Below, piece by piece: positions 23,730 through 33,022 of a stretch of 64,000 nucleotides of DNA (positions are counted from its first letter, which is position 1; every line of letters starts with the position of its first letter). The stretch comes from Clostridiales bacterium (lineage in GTDB: Bacteria; Bacillota; Limnochordia; Darwinibacteriales; B1SED10-159), in the NCBI GenBank assembly GCA_003559095.1, contig PWMW01000187.1, forward strand, positions 1-64,000, given 5' to 3'. The notes beneath the pieces were generated by a model, which ran no database searches, was not told the DNA's origin, and worked only from the letters and a program-made list of their open reading frames with translations. Both the position numbers and the translations under genes were made by a program.

Positions 23730-25820
23730 CTATTGCACTAAAGTGCTTGTGTCAAGTATAAGTGCTGCTCGGCCGTTGCCCAAGACTGTGGCACCGCCAA
23801 TACCTGTAATGTCACCGAGGATACCGCTGAGGGATTTGATGACAATTTCCTGTTGTCCAATGAGCTCTTCAACAACGAAGCCTACCTTTTCTCCGTGGAC
23901 TTCCACTACAATGATGGGCAGATCCCCGTCTATGGTCGGACGTTCCCAGCCCAAGCACTGGGCCAAGTCAAACAAGGGCAGCACTTCGTTACGCAGGATA
24001 ATGGCCTCTCGCTGTTGGATGGTTTTGATCTGCTCGCGCTTGATCAGTAAGTTCTCTCGAATCGCCTGAATGGGAATGGCATATGTTTCGCCAGCGGTGG
24101 CCACCAATAGCGCTTTGATAATTGCCAAGGTGAGCGGCAGCTTGATCGTAGTACGGGTTCCCTGCCCGGGAATAGACTCCATGTCCACAGAGCCACTCAA
24201 TGATTCTACGACAGCTTTCACAGCATCCATGCCCACACCCCGTCCAGAGATATCGGAAACACTTTCGGCGGTGCTGAATCCCGGCTCGAATAAAAGATCC
24301 ACGGCCTCTTGGACTGTAAGCTGTTCCGCCCGATCAGCGGGCAGCAGGCCCCGTTCCACGGCCTTGGCTTTGATACGGTCAACGTCGATACCCTGTCCGT
24401 CGTCGGATAACTCAATCAGAACGTGGCTGCCTTCGTGGCGGGCTTCCAAGCGCAGGGTTCCTTGTTCGTTCTTGCCGCTTTGCCGGCGCTGTTCACGACT
24501 TTCGAGCCCGTGATCTACGCTGTTGCGCAGCAGGTGCACCAGGGGCTCCCCGATCTGGTTGACTATGGAGCGATCCAGTTCGGTGTCCGACCCCACCAAC
24601 TCCAAGCGGATGTCTTTATCCCGAGAGTGAGCAAGATCCCGAACCATGCGGGGGAACCGGTCGAATACCTGCTTAATGGGGACCATACGCAATTTCATCG
24701 TCGCATACTGCAGTTCCGTTGTTATGCGGTCCAACTGATTGATGGTGGTGGTCTCGTGTTCACCATCCAGCTGTCGGCCCATCTCCAGCACCTGTGTTCG
24801 GTTGATGACCAGCTCACCCACGAGGTTAATCAGCTCATCCAAGCGCTCCGTTTCGACACGCACGAAGGTGTCAGTGAGACGCCCCTTGGGCGTACTGGCT
24901 GGTCGGCCATTACCGCTGGGACTTTGGCTGTCCTTGGCCGCAGTATCCTCTGCCGCCTGTGTTTGTGCCATCTCCGATGCCCGCTCCACCGACAGTGAGC
25001 TGCGCAGGTCCTCGCCTGCCTCATGTGGATTCGCCCCAGCCTGATGTTCCGGGCTTGTCAGATCTGCCTCCGCCAAGGTTATGACCCTTACCGCTTCAAT
25101 CTCCGAAATGCCCTCAATCAGTTGGCGAATGTTCTCCGTCTTCTCCTGGGTGAGCAGAAGCAGGGAAAACTCGTTGTCGAAGTTTTCTTCTTCAAGATCC
25201 TGAGTTGAAGGGTAGCACTTGATGATCGTCGCCGCCGACTCGACAGCCTGGAATACCGTATAGACCCGCACACTTTTCAACAGAGTGTCTGAGCGGAGAA
25301 CCACTGTCACTTGTAGAGCCTGATGCCCCTGCTCTATGCCCTGCCTCACGGTTTCCCGATCAAACTCATCCAAGTTCATGGATGTTGCGCTTCCCGAGTC
25401 TACAGTGGCCGACGCCGAGGTGCCAGCGCTGTCTAGCTCTAGTTCACCACGGCTCATGGCATCAAGGGCGGCCGTCAAAGAGGCCGTGTCTAGAAGGGGT
25501 TCATCGGCCAATGTCTGCTCCAATAGTAATTCCAAGGTGTCGACACACTGGAAAAGGGTATCGGCTACACCGTTGATGCTGGGCAGTTGGCCGCTGCGCA
25601 GAAGATCGAGAACATTTTCCATATGATGTGTGAATTCAGCCAGCGCCGTGAAACCCATGGTGCTGGACATTCCCTTCAGGCTGTGGGCAGCCCGGAACAT
25701 ATCATCCAGCAGATCTCCATTGTCTGGGTGGGTCTCTAGTGCCAGCAGGTTCTCGTTCAAGGATTGGATATAATCACGTGCTTCCGCAGCGAATACATCC
25801 CGAAACTCTGAGGTATCCAT
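23730..25820 (-). CDS. cheA: Chemotaxis histidine kinase CheA
   Basis: CheA is the receptor-coupled histidine kinase that phosphorylates CheY and CheB. The 696-residue protein has an N-terminal HPt domain with phospho-accepting His46 (AAHSLKGMSS), a CheY/CheB-binding P2 region (about 165-270), an acidic linker, dimerisation and HATPase domains (LRNSVDHGLESREQRRQSGK, DDGQGID, GRGVGMDAV) and a C-terminal CheW-like domain (about 555-696). ATG at 25820 has AAGGAGG 6 nt upstream; GTG at 25826 touches that site. It follows fliY by 32 nt. Confidence 0.97.
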   Translation of the reverse strand: MDTSEFRDVFAAEARDYIQSLNENLLALETHPDNGDLLDDMFRAAHSLKGMSSTMGFTALAEFTHHMENVLDLLRSGQLPSINGVADTLFQCVDTLELLLEQTLADEPLLDTASLTAALDAMSRGELELDSAGTSASATVDSGSATSMNLDEFDRETVRQGIEQGHQALQVTVVLRSDTLLKSVRVYTVFQAVESAATIIKCYPSTQDLEEENFDNEFSLLLLTQEKTENIRQLIEGISEIEAVRVITLAEADLTSPEHQAGANPHEAGEDLRSSLSVERASEMAQTQAAEDTAAKDSQSPSGNGRPASTPKGRLTDTFVRVETERLDELINLVGELVINRTQVLEMGRQLDGEHETTTINQLDRITTELQYATMKLRMVPIKQVFDRFPRMVRDLAHSRDKDIRLELVGSDTELDRSIVNQIGEPLVHLLRNSVDHGLESREQRRQSGKNEQGTLRLEARHEGSHVLIELSDDGQGIDVDRIKAKAVERGLLPADRAEQLTVQEAVDLLFEPGFSTAESVSDISGRGVGMDAVKAVVESLSGSVDMESIPGQGTRTTIKLPLTLAIIKALLVATAGETYAIPIQAIRENLLIKREQIKTIQQREAIILRNEVLPLFDLAQCLGWERPTIDGDLPIIVVEVHGEKVGFVVEELIGQQEIVIKSLSGILGDITGIGGATVLGNGRAALILDTSTLVQ

Positions 25821-25852
25821 GGACACCCTCCTTCCCGATGCGTCGGCGCACC

Positions 25853-26983
25853 CTAACGGATGCTATCAATACGGTCACGGGGGGCGGCGATTTCGGTAAT
25901 GCGAATACCGAACTGCTCGCCCACCACGACCACTTCGCCTTTGGCGATCAGCGTGTCATTGGCGAATACATCAATGGGTTCGCCATCGAGTGTTTCTAGT
26001 TCCATAATGTGCCCGGGGCCCAGTTTGAGAATGCTGTCAATGGGCATGTGGGTCCGACCTAGAACGGCGCGGATCTTTACTGGTATTTCCCGAATTAGAT
26101 CCACATTCCGGCCCTCTACTCGCTCCCCATTCTCGGCGAATCTTGACGGCGGTTTGTCATCCTCGTCCGGCAGGGCAGCTTCGTCCTCGGGATCCTGCAG
26201 AGGAGCGAACTGCGGATCCGAAGCCGCAGGAGGTGCCGTGTCCTCGGTGGCCGGAAGCAGCCTAGTCACCATCTCCCGTCCAAATTCGAAGTCGATGACC
26301 TGCAGCATGACGCTGTCGACCAGATCGGCGATCTCGATCCGGAATGCAACACAGATGATGGGGCCCTCAGGGCCCAAATCCAGGTCTTCATGACCCAGAT
26401 CCTTGCGCTGGGTGGTCGGCGGCGAGATGTCGATCATCTGTTGGAAGAGATCGGACATGGACGTGGAGGCGGAGCCCATCATCATGTTCATGGCCTCCGT
26501 GACAGCGCTGAGGTAAAGCTCATCCAAAACGTCCGGGGGGTTTTTGCCATCCTCCCCCATCATCAAACTGCCAATGACGGCGGCGTCCCGTTCCTTTATG
26601 ACCAGCAAGTTGCTGCCGGATAGCCCCTTAATGTATTCCACATTCACCACAATGCAGGGTATGGGATAATGATCGCGAATTACTGATGGGGGACTGACGA
26701 AGACCTCAGGAACAGTAATTTTTACCTTGCGGTTGACCATGGTACTCAAAGCCGTAGCCGCTGCACCCATGGAAATATTGCCCACTTCGCTCAAGGTATC
26801 TTGTTCGATGGCACCCAGAGTGGGCAGTGACTCATCGGACTCATCGATCTGCGGGGGTTCCGTGAACTCCATCTGCGACTCTTGTTTTACCGGCCCTGTC
26901 CCATCTGTATCGGCAGCAGCATCCGGTGAGGTTTTTCGGAGAAGTGCATCGATTTCTTCCTGGCTCAAAAATTCTTCATTCAT
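25853..26983 (-). CDS. fliY: Flagellar motor switch phosphatase FliY
   Basis: FliY is the motor-switch component of Bacillus-type flagella that also dephosphorylates CheY-P. The 376-residue protein has an N-terminal CheY-P-binding segment (FLSQEEIDALL), a CheC-like domain with two phosphatase motifs (LSEVGNISMGAAATAL and AVTEAMNMMMGSAS), an acidic Pro-rich linker (about 235-285) and a C-terminal FliN domain (about 295-372, with IPVKIRAVLGRTHMPI). ATG at 26983 has GGGAAGGGG 9 nt upstream and overlaps the fliM end by 8 nt. Confidence 0.95.
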   Translation of the reverse strand: MNEEFLSQEEIDALLRKTSPDAAADTDGTGPVKQESQMEFTEPPQIDESDESLPTLGAIEQDTLSEVGNISMGAAATALSTMVNRKVKITVPEVFVSPPSVIRDHYPIPCIVVNVEYIKGLSGSNLLVIKERDAAVIGSLMMGEDGKNPPDVLDELYLSAVTEAMNMMMGSASTSMSDLFQQMIDISPPTTQRKDLGHEDLDLGPEGPIICVAFRIEIADLVDSVMLQVIDFEFGREMVTRLLPATEDTAPPAASDPQFAPLQDPEDEAALPDEDDKPPSRFAENGERVEGRNVDLIREIPVKIRAVLGRTHMPIDSILKLGPGHIMELETLDGEPIDVFANDTLIAKGEVVVVGEQFGIRITEIAAPRDRIDSIR

Positions 26984-27971
26984 CGCTTTGTTCCCCTTCC
27001 CCGTCATCGCAGACCTCCGTGATGACCACGCCCAGACGACTCCCTAGTTTGCCTGGCGTTCCTTTAAATTTGGTCAGCGACCCGATCTTGATGTCTAAGT
27101 GATCATGTTGGCCGCGATCCAACGGAATGGCATCGCCCACCTCTAGATCCAGCAGGTCTTGCACGGTGACCGTGACCGTACCTAGTTCCACCTCAACAGG
27201 GAGAATGACTGAGCGAACTTTTTCCTTCAACTGCTGCAGTTTTTTCGGATCGGGCTGCCGCAGGGACTCGAACAGTTTATGGTGGGTCAGATCCTTCATG
27301 ATCGGTTCCAACATTCGGTACGGAATGCAGAAGTTCACCATATCTTGAAAGCCATTGAACTCAAAGGAAAAGGACAACAGCACCACCACGTCCCGTTCGG
27401 CCGAACCCTGCAAAAACTGAGGATTGCTTTCTGTCTGCTGCAGACGAAAACGCAGTTCTGCCACGTCCTGCCAGGCATCGTTCATCATCTTGCAGATGAC
27501 GTCCAGAACTTGCTTGCGCAGAACCGCCAGTTCAATATCGGTCAAACCTCCAGGCCGTGCCACCAATCTTCCAGGACCCCCACACAAGCGGTCATGGAGA
27601 AGGGCTGCGGTATCGGGGCTCAACTGGAGAATGGCACTACCTTCCAAAGGCTCGGCCGAGAAGATCGCCAAAACGGATGGGTGCGGCAGTGAACGAACAA
27701 ATTCACCGAACGTCAACTGCTCGATGGTACTGACTCGCAGATCCATGCGGGCGCGCAATTTGGCTGACATCAGCCCAGAGTAGGTTCTACAGAATTGATC
27801 ATAGATGCGCTGCAGAGCCCGTACATGATCTTTGGCGAATTTATTGGGTTTGCGAAAGTCATAGCGAAGACCGGTCTCGGACGCATCGACCTCCTCTTCC
27901 TCCACTTCCACAGATTGTCCCGATGCTTTGATCAAAAGATCAATCTCTTCCTGGGATAGGACATCATCCAT
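26976..27971 (-). CDS. fliM: Flagellar motor switch protein FliM
   Basis: FliM binds CheY-P and changes flagellar rotation. The 331-residue protein has the N-terminal CheY-P-binding peptide (VLSQEEIDLLI), the central CheC-like domain without phosphatase residues (about 45-230, with RALQRIYDQFCRTYS), and a C-terminal FliN-like SpoA domain (about 245-320). ATG at 27971 has GGAGGTGA upstream. No other flagellar structural gene is in the window. Confidence 0.96.
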   Translation of the reverse strand: MDDVLSQEEIDLLIKASGQSVEVEEEEVDASETGLRYDFRKPNKFAKDHVRALQRIYDQFCRTYSGLMSAKLRARMDLRVSTIEQLTFGEFVRSLPHPSVLAIFSAEPLEGSAILQLSPDTAALLHDRLCGGPGRLVARPGGLTDIELAVLRKQVLDVICKMMNDAWQDVAELRFRLQQTESNPQFLQGSAERDVVVLLSFSFEFNGFQDMVNFCIPYRMLEPIMKDLTHHKLFESLRQPDPKKLQQLKEKVRSVILPVEVELGTVTVTVQDLLDLEVGDAIPLDRGQHDHLDIKIGSLTKFKGTPGKLGSRLGVVITEVCDDGEGEQSDE

Positions 27972-28059
27972 CTGAGCTCACCTCCGATACCCGGACAGCA
28001 GGAATCGTTCCCCGCCCTAGGTATCCCATATTTCTCTATCGGCAGTTGGACCGTGATTC

Positions 28060-28551
28060 TCAAGGGGTTAGCGAAGATTTTTCCAGACCATGGAACCCCA
28101 AAGAATCTTTGTCACGGACAACTGCAGCAGTATCCAAAAGAATCAACAGACGTTCTTCGATCTGCCCCACTGCCTTTACAAAATCCGCAGCCAAACCCGC
28201 TGACCGGGTGGGCGGTGGTTCCATCTGGGAGCTGGCAATGCGCTGAACCTCCACCACAGCATCCACCATCAATCCTACCCAGGTGCGATTCACATCAACG
28301 ACCATAATCCGTGTATCCGGCGTCCATTCTCGCAGGGGCAGACCCAGTCGTTTGCGTAGGCAGATAATGGGTATCACTTCCCCGCGCAGATTGGCAACTC
28401 CTGCAATGTAATGAGCAGCGTGGGGTAGCTTGGTTATGGTTTCGGGCTTGACAATCTCTTGGACCTGCGTAATGGGAACAGCGAACTCTTCCTGATCAAG
28501 CAGGAATACTATCCACTGCTGTTCCTGTTCCACGCTTTTATCTTCAGTCAT
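28060..28551 (-). CDS. cheW: Chemotaxis coupling protein CheW
   Basis: CheW links chemoreceptors to CheA. The 163-residue protein is a single CheW domain (about 12-150, with FLLDQEEFAVPITQVQEIV and GVANLRGEVIPIICLR) and a short C-terminal tail. ATG at 28551 has AAGGAGG upstream. It is the first gene of the chemotaxis operon, separated from the envelope operon by a strong terminator. An 88-nt gap without an obvious terminator precedes fliM. Confidence 0.95.
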   Translation of the reverse strand: MTEDKSVEQEQQWIVFLLDQEEFAVPITQVQEIVKPETITKLPHAAHYIAGVANLRGEVIPIICLRKRLGLPLREWTPDTRIMVVDVNRTWVGLMVDAVVEVQRIASSQMEPPPTRSAGLAADFVKAVGQIEERLLILLDTAAVVRDKDSLGFHGLEKSSLTP

Positions 28552-28608
28552 GCTCTGACCTCCTTGTCCACCGCGGGCAGCCGCTTCTTCACCAACGACG
28601 GACCGCGG

Positions 28609-28634
28609 AAAAAAGGCACCACAGTGGTGCCTTT
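28609..28634 (-). terminator. Rho-independent terminator of the envelope operon
   Basis: A stem of about 10 bp (AAAGGCACCA/TGGTGCCTTT) with a 3-nt loop is followed on the minus strand by a run of six U in total. It lies 17 nt past the stop of the SLH-domain gene. Confidence 0.9.
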
Positions 28635-28650
28635 CCGTGTGCTAGTGCAT

Positions 28651-29910
28651 CTAGTTGCCGATGAAGCCCACCAGAATACCGATGGCTCCGATGAGCATAC
28701 CGATGGTGGCTTGGGTCCGAAGCGACCGCTGCTGCTGCTCAGTATTGGCCTTGAATGCTCCAAAATCTTCCTGCAGTTCCATCAGCTGCCGCTCGAGACG
28801 CTGTTCGCGAATAATGGCAGTATTCATCTGCACCTGAATTTCGTCGCTAATTTGCCGGCTTAACCGTGCCAGTTCTTCTTCAGACACGCCCACCTGTGTT
28901 TCCAGGGACTGGACCTCCGCAATTAATTGGTCCAACTCCCACTCAAGGTTGGCCCGGCCTTCGGTCTCCCGCTGAATACGTACGGCCAAGTTCTGCACAT
29001 CCCGCTCAATCTTGGCACTCAGCTCCGCCAACTCATCGATTCGGACGCGATTTTGTTCCACTGTCCGCAGAAGGCCGCCATCGGCACTGGCCACAGTGCG
29101 TACCAGGCCTTCCAGCTGTTCCTGCAGGTAGGCAATATCCTCTTGGGATTGTGCCATATCGAGGGTGAGCTGTTCCGTGGTTTCCCACAAACGAACGTTT
29201 TCCGTTTCCATGACGTTGAAGACAGCGCCTTTTTCTCCCACCCAGTTCTCCAGATGATCCAAAGAATCACGCTGTAGGAGGAGCTCATCCTCTAATTGGA
29301 AGATAGCCTGCTGCACCATGTCCATATCAGATTCATAACGCTGCAGCTGATCTTGGGTTCCCGAGAGCAGACTGGCTTGGGCATCCAGGGTGGCCTGCTG
29401 CTCCACCAACGTTTGCCGATTGCGTTCCGCTTCTGCCATAAGTTCAGCTCGCAGTTTTTGCACTTCTTCTTGGAGTTCCACCTGCGAGGCGGTGACTCGA
29501 TGCATCCGCTCTTCAGTGACAGCAGCGATCCGTTGGGTTTCGCCGAGTTTTTCTTCCACTTCATCACGCTCAGCATACCACTGCACCAGTTCGGCGCGAA
29601 ATTCATTGGTCAACTCTTGAATCAGCTCGAGATCATCGATGGATCCCGTAACTTCGCCGCGATCAATCTCATCAAGGAGGCGAGCTAATACCATGGCCAG
29701 TGTGTACCGGTCCACGGTCCGTGTCCCCTGGAATGTGCCGTCCTCAAATACAACCATGTAGCCTCGGTTGACGATCTTCTGGACAGCCTGATACGCCCAA
29801 TGGTCCGTGGGCACGTCTTGGAGATCCGAAGCAAACGCAGGCGTTATTCCGAATCCGCTGACCAACATAACCAATGCTACAAACCATACAATAACTCGCT
29901 TAACCTTCAA
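28651..29910 (-). CDS. SLH-domain/coiled-coil protein with C-terminal membrane anchor (Omp-alpha-like)
   Basis: A 419-residue exported protein. It has a signal peptide (about 1-27, cleavage after AFA), one S-layer homology domain (about 30-80, DVPTDHWAYQAVQKIV and TVDRYTLAMVLARLL), a coiled coil of about 300 residues (about 95-395, rich in Glu, Gln, Leu and Arg) and a C-terminal hydrophobic segment (about 400-418, TIGMLIGAIGILVGFIG). This plan matches Omp-alpha of Thermotoga, which ties the outer membrane to the cell wall; sequence homology was not tested. It is the last gene of the exbB operon, 12 nt after the secreted protein gene. A monoderm wall-anchored rod is the alternative reading. 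Confidence 0.85.
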   Translation of the reverse strand: MKVKRVIVWFVALVMLVSGFGITPAFASDLQDVPTDHWAYQAVQKIVNRGYMVVFEDGTFQGTRTVDRYTLAMVLARLLDEIDRGEVTGSIDDLELIQELTNEFRAELVQWYAERDEVEEKLGETQRIAAVTEERMHRVTASQVELQEEVQKLRAELMAEAERNRQTLVEQQATLDAQASLLSGTQDQLQRYESDMDMVQQAIFQLEDELLLQRDSLDHLENWVGEKGAVFNVMETENVRLWETTEQLTLDMAQSQEDIAYLQEQLEGLVRTVASADGGLLRTVEQNRVRIDELAELSAKIERDVQNLAVRIQRETEGRANLEWELDQLIAEVQSLETQVGVSEEELARLSRQISDEIQVQMNTAIIREQRLERQLMELQEDFGAFKANTEQQQRSLRTQATIGMLIGAIGILVGFIGN

Positions 29911-29922
29911 GTTGACCCCTCC

Positions 29923-31959
29923 TTATTCTTTAACAACAATGTCGCGACCGATGACTTCAAACGATGGAACTTGTCCGGTAGTGTCGTAGAGATTGACATT
30001 CTGCAGCAGTACATCAGCATAGCCAGGTGCCTTGGCTCGAAAATGAATGGTGATCAACGTTCCAAAGGCCAGCGGTAGTGGCCTTTCTTCACCGCGATCG
30101 CCAGCGGCCCCCAATACACGTCCCCGTTGGTTATCCACATTGGGCATGGTCCACGAAAGGTTCACCGGTGGCTGAACACGGTCATCAACGAACAAGGTAC
30201 CGCGACTGATGTCTAGGGTTCGGCCAACGATCTCTGCCACATCGGGGTTGAAGTAAACATCGAACGATGCCCGCTGAAAATCGGGAATATTGGTGGCCCA
30301 GATGGCAACAGAAAAGTAATCGCCAGGACGAACAGTGTCGCTGCGTTCGCCCGTGGGGCCGCCTACCCAGACCCGGGGAGTCGTCCCAGGAATCAGCACA
30401 AAGTTATTGAGTACCTGCTGACCAGCGCTGGATTCCACTCTTAGGGAATAAGGAAGGTTGCCAGATACTCCCGTGGGCTCCAAGAACCAACGCACAACCG
30501 TGGATTCGCCGGGGCCTAACGTAACAGGATACTTAATGGCACGGTCCCCTTGGGCCAACACCAGACCAATGGGATGTTCAATGCGAGCTTGAATGGAGTG
30601 AGCGGGCATACCGCCCACATTGCGCAGTTCAGCCTCTACAGCAATGGGTACCGGCCGCAGACGCTCATCTTCAATGCGCAGAGCCTCGGGACCACGCAGC
30701 TGAACCTGCAGCTTCGCCGGACTGACCACCTCAATATTCCGCGAAACCTTATTGGCCTCACTGTTGATGGCGTCCACTATTACTTCGTAGCTGATGGTTC
30801 CACTCAATTCACCACGGGGGATAATTTGCCAACTGGTTTGAATGGTTTCGCCCACATCCAAGTTGCCAAGATCCTTTTTGAGCGAACCTTCCACCAGTTC
30901 CAGTCCCCTAGGCAGACGGATATCTGCCGTCACTTCGCGAGCTTCTCCCTGACCAGTGTTCTGGATATACGCGATGATCGGGAAGCTCTGCCTATGGTCA
31001 GGATCTGCAATAATCTGAGCTGGGCTCGTGACCCCCAAGGAGAGATCGCCCGGGGCAATGGTCACGCCGCCTAAGCCATAATGAGTGACAAATGTACGGG
31101 TAGTTCCGGGCTGCAGTGGGATGGGATCCCAAAACATGGCCATGGCACTATCCAACTCAAACTCACCCCGGCGGGTAAAATCGCGCCCGGGCTGGAAGTC
31201 AAAATTCCAAAGATCATCGGCTAGGCTGCCCCAGTTGGTAAAATAGACTCGGTCCGGGGTTGTGATCCCTGATTGGCGCAACGTGCCCTGGGCCATCACC
31301 TGCGGATTGCTCAAGGAGTCAAAGGCCTGCCAGAACTCGGGCATGTTGTGAGAGTAGAACACCGTATCCGTCAAGATCGCCTGGTCATCCACACGAAACG
31401 GAGCACCATCGTTCTCGCCCAACATGGTATCCAACATAAGACGCAGGCCCACCAAATGCGCTTCGTTATCGGTGTTATGAACCTGGTATTCGATGCGGGC
31501 CGTATCCATTAATCCAGTTGTAGTACTTCGGGCTAGACTCAATTTTTGCGTCACTTCAACGGGTCCGAGGCGCCAAACGCTGACGATGGCTCCATCGCGA
31601 ACCACCGGAGCTTCGATCATGTCCCCATACAACCCGTCTCGTCCAGCCCGGCGATTGGTAGATCCTCCGAACACCCAGTTTTGGTTACCGACCCGTACCG
31701 TGGTGTAACTGGTCCACGGATCGTCACCGCCATAGATCAGATGCTTGTTGCGATCTTCGTCCCGATCGGGATCGCCACCCGTGGTCCCCAAAGAAAACCG
31801 CCCCGTGTTGAGCTCGCGAATGTTGGCAACAATCCGAATGTATTCGTTACTGATCTGCAGGGTATCCTGCGCTTCGTCCTGTGCCCACACCATGACCGTC
31901 GGGGCCAACAGCACTAGGAGGAGAACAACAATAGTGGTTACACTGAGCCATGGCTTCAT
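29923..31959 (-). CDS. Large secreted beta-rich protein with cohesin-like C-terminal domain
   Basis: A 678-residue protein with a signal peptide (about 1-26). I do not recognise the N-terminal region (about 30-300), which is beta-rich with several Gly/Asp loops. Two Ig-like domains of CARDB/DUF11 style follow (about 305-415 and 420-530, with YIQNTGQGEAREVTADIRLP and VEAELRNVGGMPAHSIQARI). The C-terminal domain (about 540-675) resembles a cohesin-type fold (VRPGDYFSVAIWATNI, ASFDVYFNPDVAEIVG, GTLITIHFRAKAPG). No membrane anchor is visible apart from the signal. It sits between tonB (25 nt) and the SLH gene (12 nt), so a periplasmic or surface role in the same envelope system is likely. Confidence 0.85.
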   Translation of the reverse strand: MKPWLSVTTIVVLLLVLLAPTVMVWAQDEAQDTLQISNEYIRIVANIRELNTGRFSLGTTGGDPDRDEDRNKHLIYGGDDPWTSYTTVRVGNQNWVFGGSTNRRAGRDGLYGDMIEAPVVRDGAIVSVWRLGPVEVTQKLSLARSTTTGLMDTARIEYQVHNTDNEAHLVGLRLMLDTMLGENDGAPFRVDDQAILTDTVFYSHNMPEFWQAFDSLSNPQVMAQGTLRQSGITTPDRVYFTNWGSLADDLWNFDFQPGRDFTRRGEFELDSAMAMFWDPIPLQPGTTRTFVTHYGLGGVTIAPGDLSLGVTSPAQIIADPDHRQSFPIIAYIQNTGQGEAREVTADIRLPRGLELVEGSLKKDLGNLDVGETIQTSWQIIPRGELSGTISYEVIVDAINSEANKVSRNIEVVSPAKLQVQLRGPEALRIEDERLRPVPIAVEAELRNVGGMPAHSIQARIEHPIGLVLAQGDRAIKYPVTLGPGESTVVRWFLEPTGVSGNLPYSLRVESSAGQQVLNNFVLIPGTTPRVWVGGPTGERSDTVRPGDYFSVAIWATNIPDFQRASFDVYFNPDVAEIVGRTLDISRGTLFVDDRVQPPVNLSWTMPNVDNQRGRVLGAAGDRGEERPLPLAFGTLITIHFRAKAPGYADVLLQNVNLYDTTGQVPSFEVIGRDIVVKE

Positions 31960-31984
31960 CAGAAAGCATACCCCCTAAAGATGT

Positions 31985-33004
31985 CTATTCGTCGGCCCAT
32001 CTCACATCGCCAAAGTAAATGGTGGCATCTTCGCCAATTAGGAACTCTACGTCCAGTGTCAAGATATATGCTTGAGCCGCTGGCTGGAATTGCCACCTAG
32101 CTTCAATGTATCGCTCTGCTTGGTTGTCGAGCCTGGAATCACCACTGGAGCGCGCTACCACAACACTGATGGTCTCACCGCCGGCGGTGACTGAGATCTC
32201 AAGACGTACGGTCCCTTCGGCCTCGTCGTGCTCAGCGCTCTTCGGGTACTGGGGAGCTCGTCCATCACCGGCCACCAATGACCGACCACTGGGCGGTGGT
32301 GGCGGCGGCGGAGCCTGCTCTTCTTGGCCCTGCCCATCGGCTGTGTCTGCCGCAGCATCATCGGCTCCAGCATCGGCATCCTGTCCGGAGCCACTGGGAG
32401 CGCTGGCATCCTGGACCGTATCAGAGGACGATGGTTCCGGAGCTGGTGTGGGCCGCGGCATCGGTTCCGGCTGTGGTTCGGGATCCGGCTGCACTGGCAG
32501 GCGCTCTTCGTCAACAACCACTTCTTCACCGCGTTCACTGGTCAGAAGTTCGGCCGTGGCCGGTTCTGGCTCGGGTTCGGTAGCCGGCGGCACCTGTGGT
32601 TCTGGCTGCGCCTCCGGTTCCGGTGCCACTTCCACCTGTTCCTGACGGACTTCTGGTTCAGGCTCGGGCTGTGGCTCTGGGCGCGGCGTTGCTGGTTCTT
32701 CTGGTTCCTGTTCCTGCGGGGCCACGGCCGGCTGCTGCGGCTGCTGGGGTGATTCTTGGGGACGAGTTTCCACTGGCGTGGGCGCGGTGGTACTTGACGC
32801 GGGGTTCGTCACTGGCGAAATTTGGCGAGCCGGCGACTGTTCGACGCGCAAAACCTGGATGGTTCCGCCCCGTTCCAAACTGGGAACATCACCTTCCAGC
32901 ATTTGACCCCACTGCGGGTATGTTATGAATAATAGAGCGTGGAAAACCACAGACAAAAAGACGAACCGGCTGATTGGTTGGTCGTCACGGTCATAAGCTA
33001 GCAT
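31985..33004 (-). CDS. TonB-family energy transducer
   Basis: A 339-residue protein with the TonB plan: a short cytoplasmic N-terminus, one transmembrane helix (about 13-30, FVFLSVVFHALLFITYP), a long Pro/Glu/Gln-rich spacer (about 50-235) and a C-terminal TonB domain (250-339, with PQYPKSAEHDEAEGTVRLEI and ARSSGDSRLDNQAERYIEAR). TonB passes energy from ExbB-ExbD to outer-membrane transporters. The His in the membrane helix (VFHALL) matches the functional His of TonB. ATG at 33004. It follows exbD by 18 nt. No TonB-dependent receptor gene is in the window. Confidence 0.9.
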   Translation of the reverse strand: MLAYDRDDQPISRFVFLSVVFHALLFITYPQWGQMLEGDVPSLERGGTIQVLRVEQSPARQISPVTNPASSTTAPTPVETRPQESPQQPQQPAVAPQEQEPEEPATPRPEPQPEPEPEVRQEQVEVAPEPEAQPEPQVPPATEPEPEPATAELLTSERGEEVVVDEERLPVQPDPEPQPEPMPRPTPAPEPSSSDTVQDASAPSGSGQDADAGADDAAADTADGQGQEEQAPPPPPPPSGRSLVAGDGRAPQYPKSAEHDEAEGTVRLEISVTAGGETISVVVARSSGDSRLDNQAERYIEARWQFQPAAQAYILTLDVEFLIGEDATIYFGDVRWADE

Positions 33005-33022
33005 CCAACAGTCCCACCTTTG

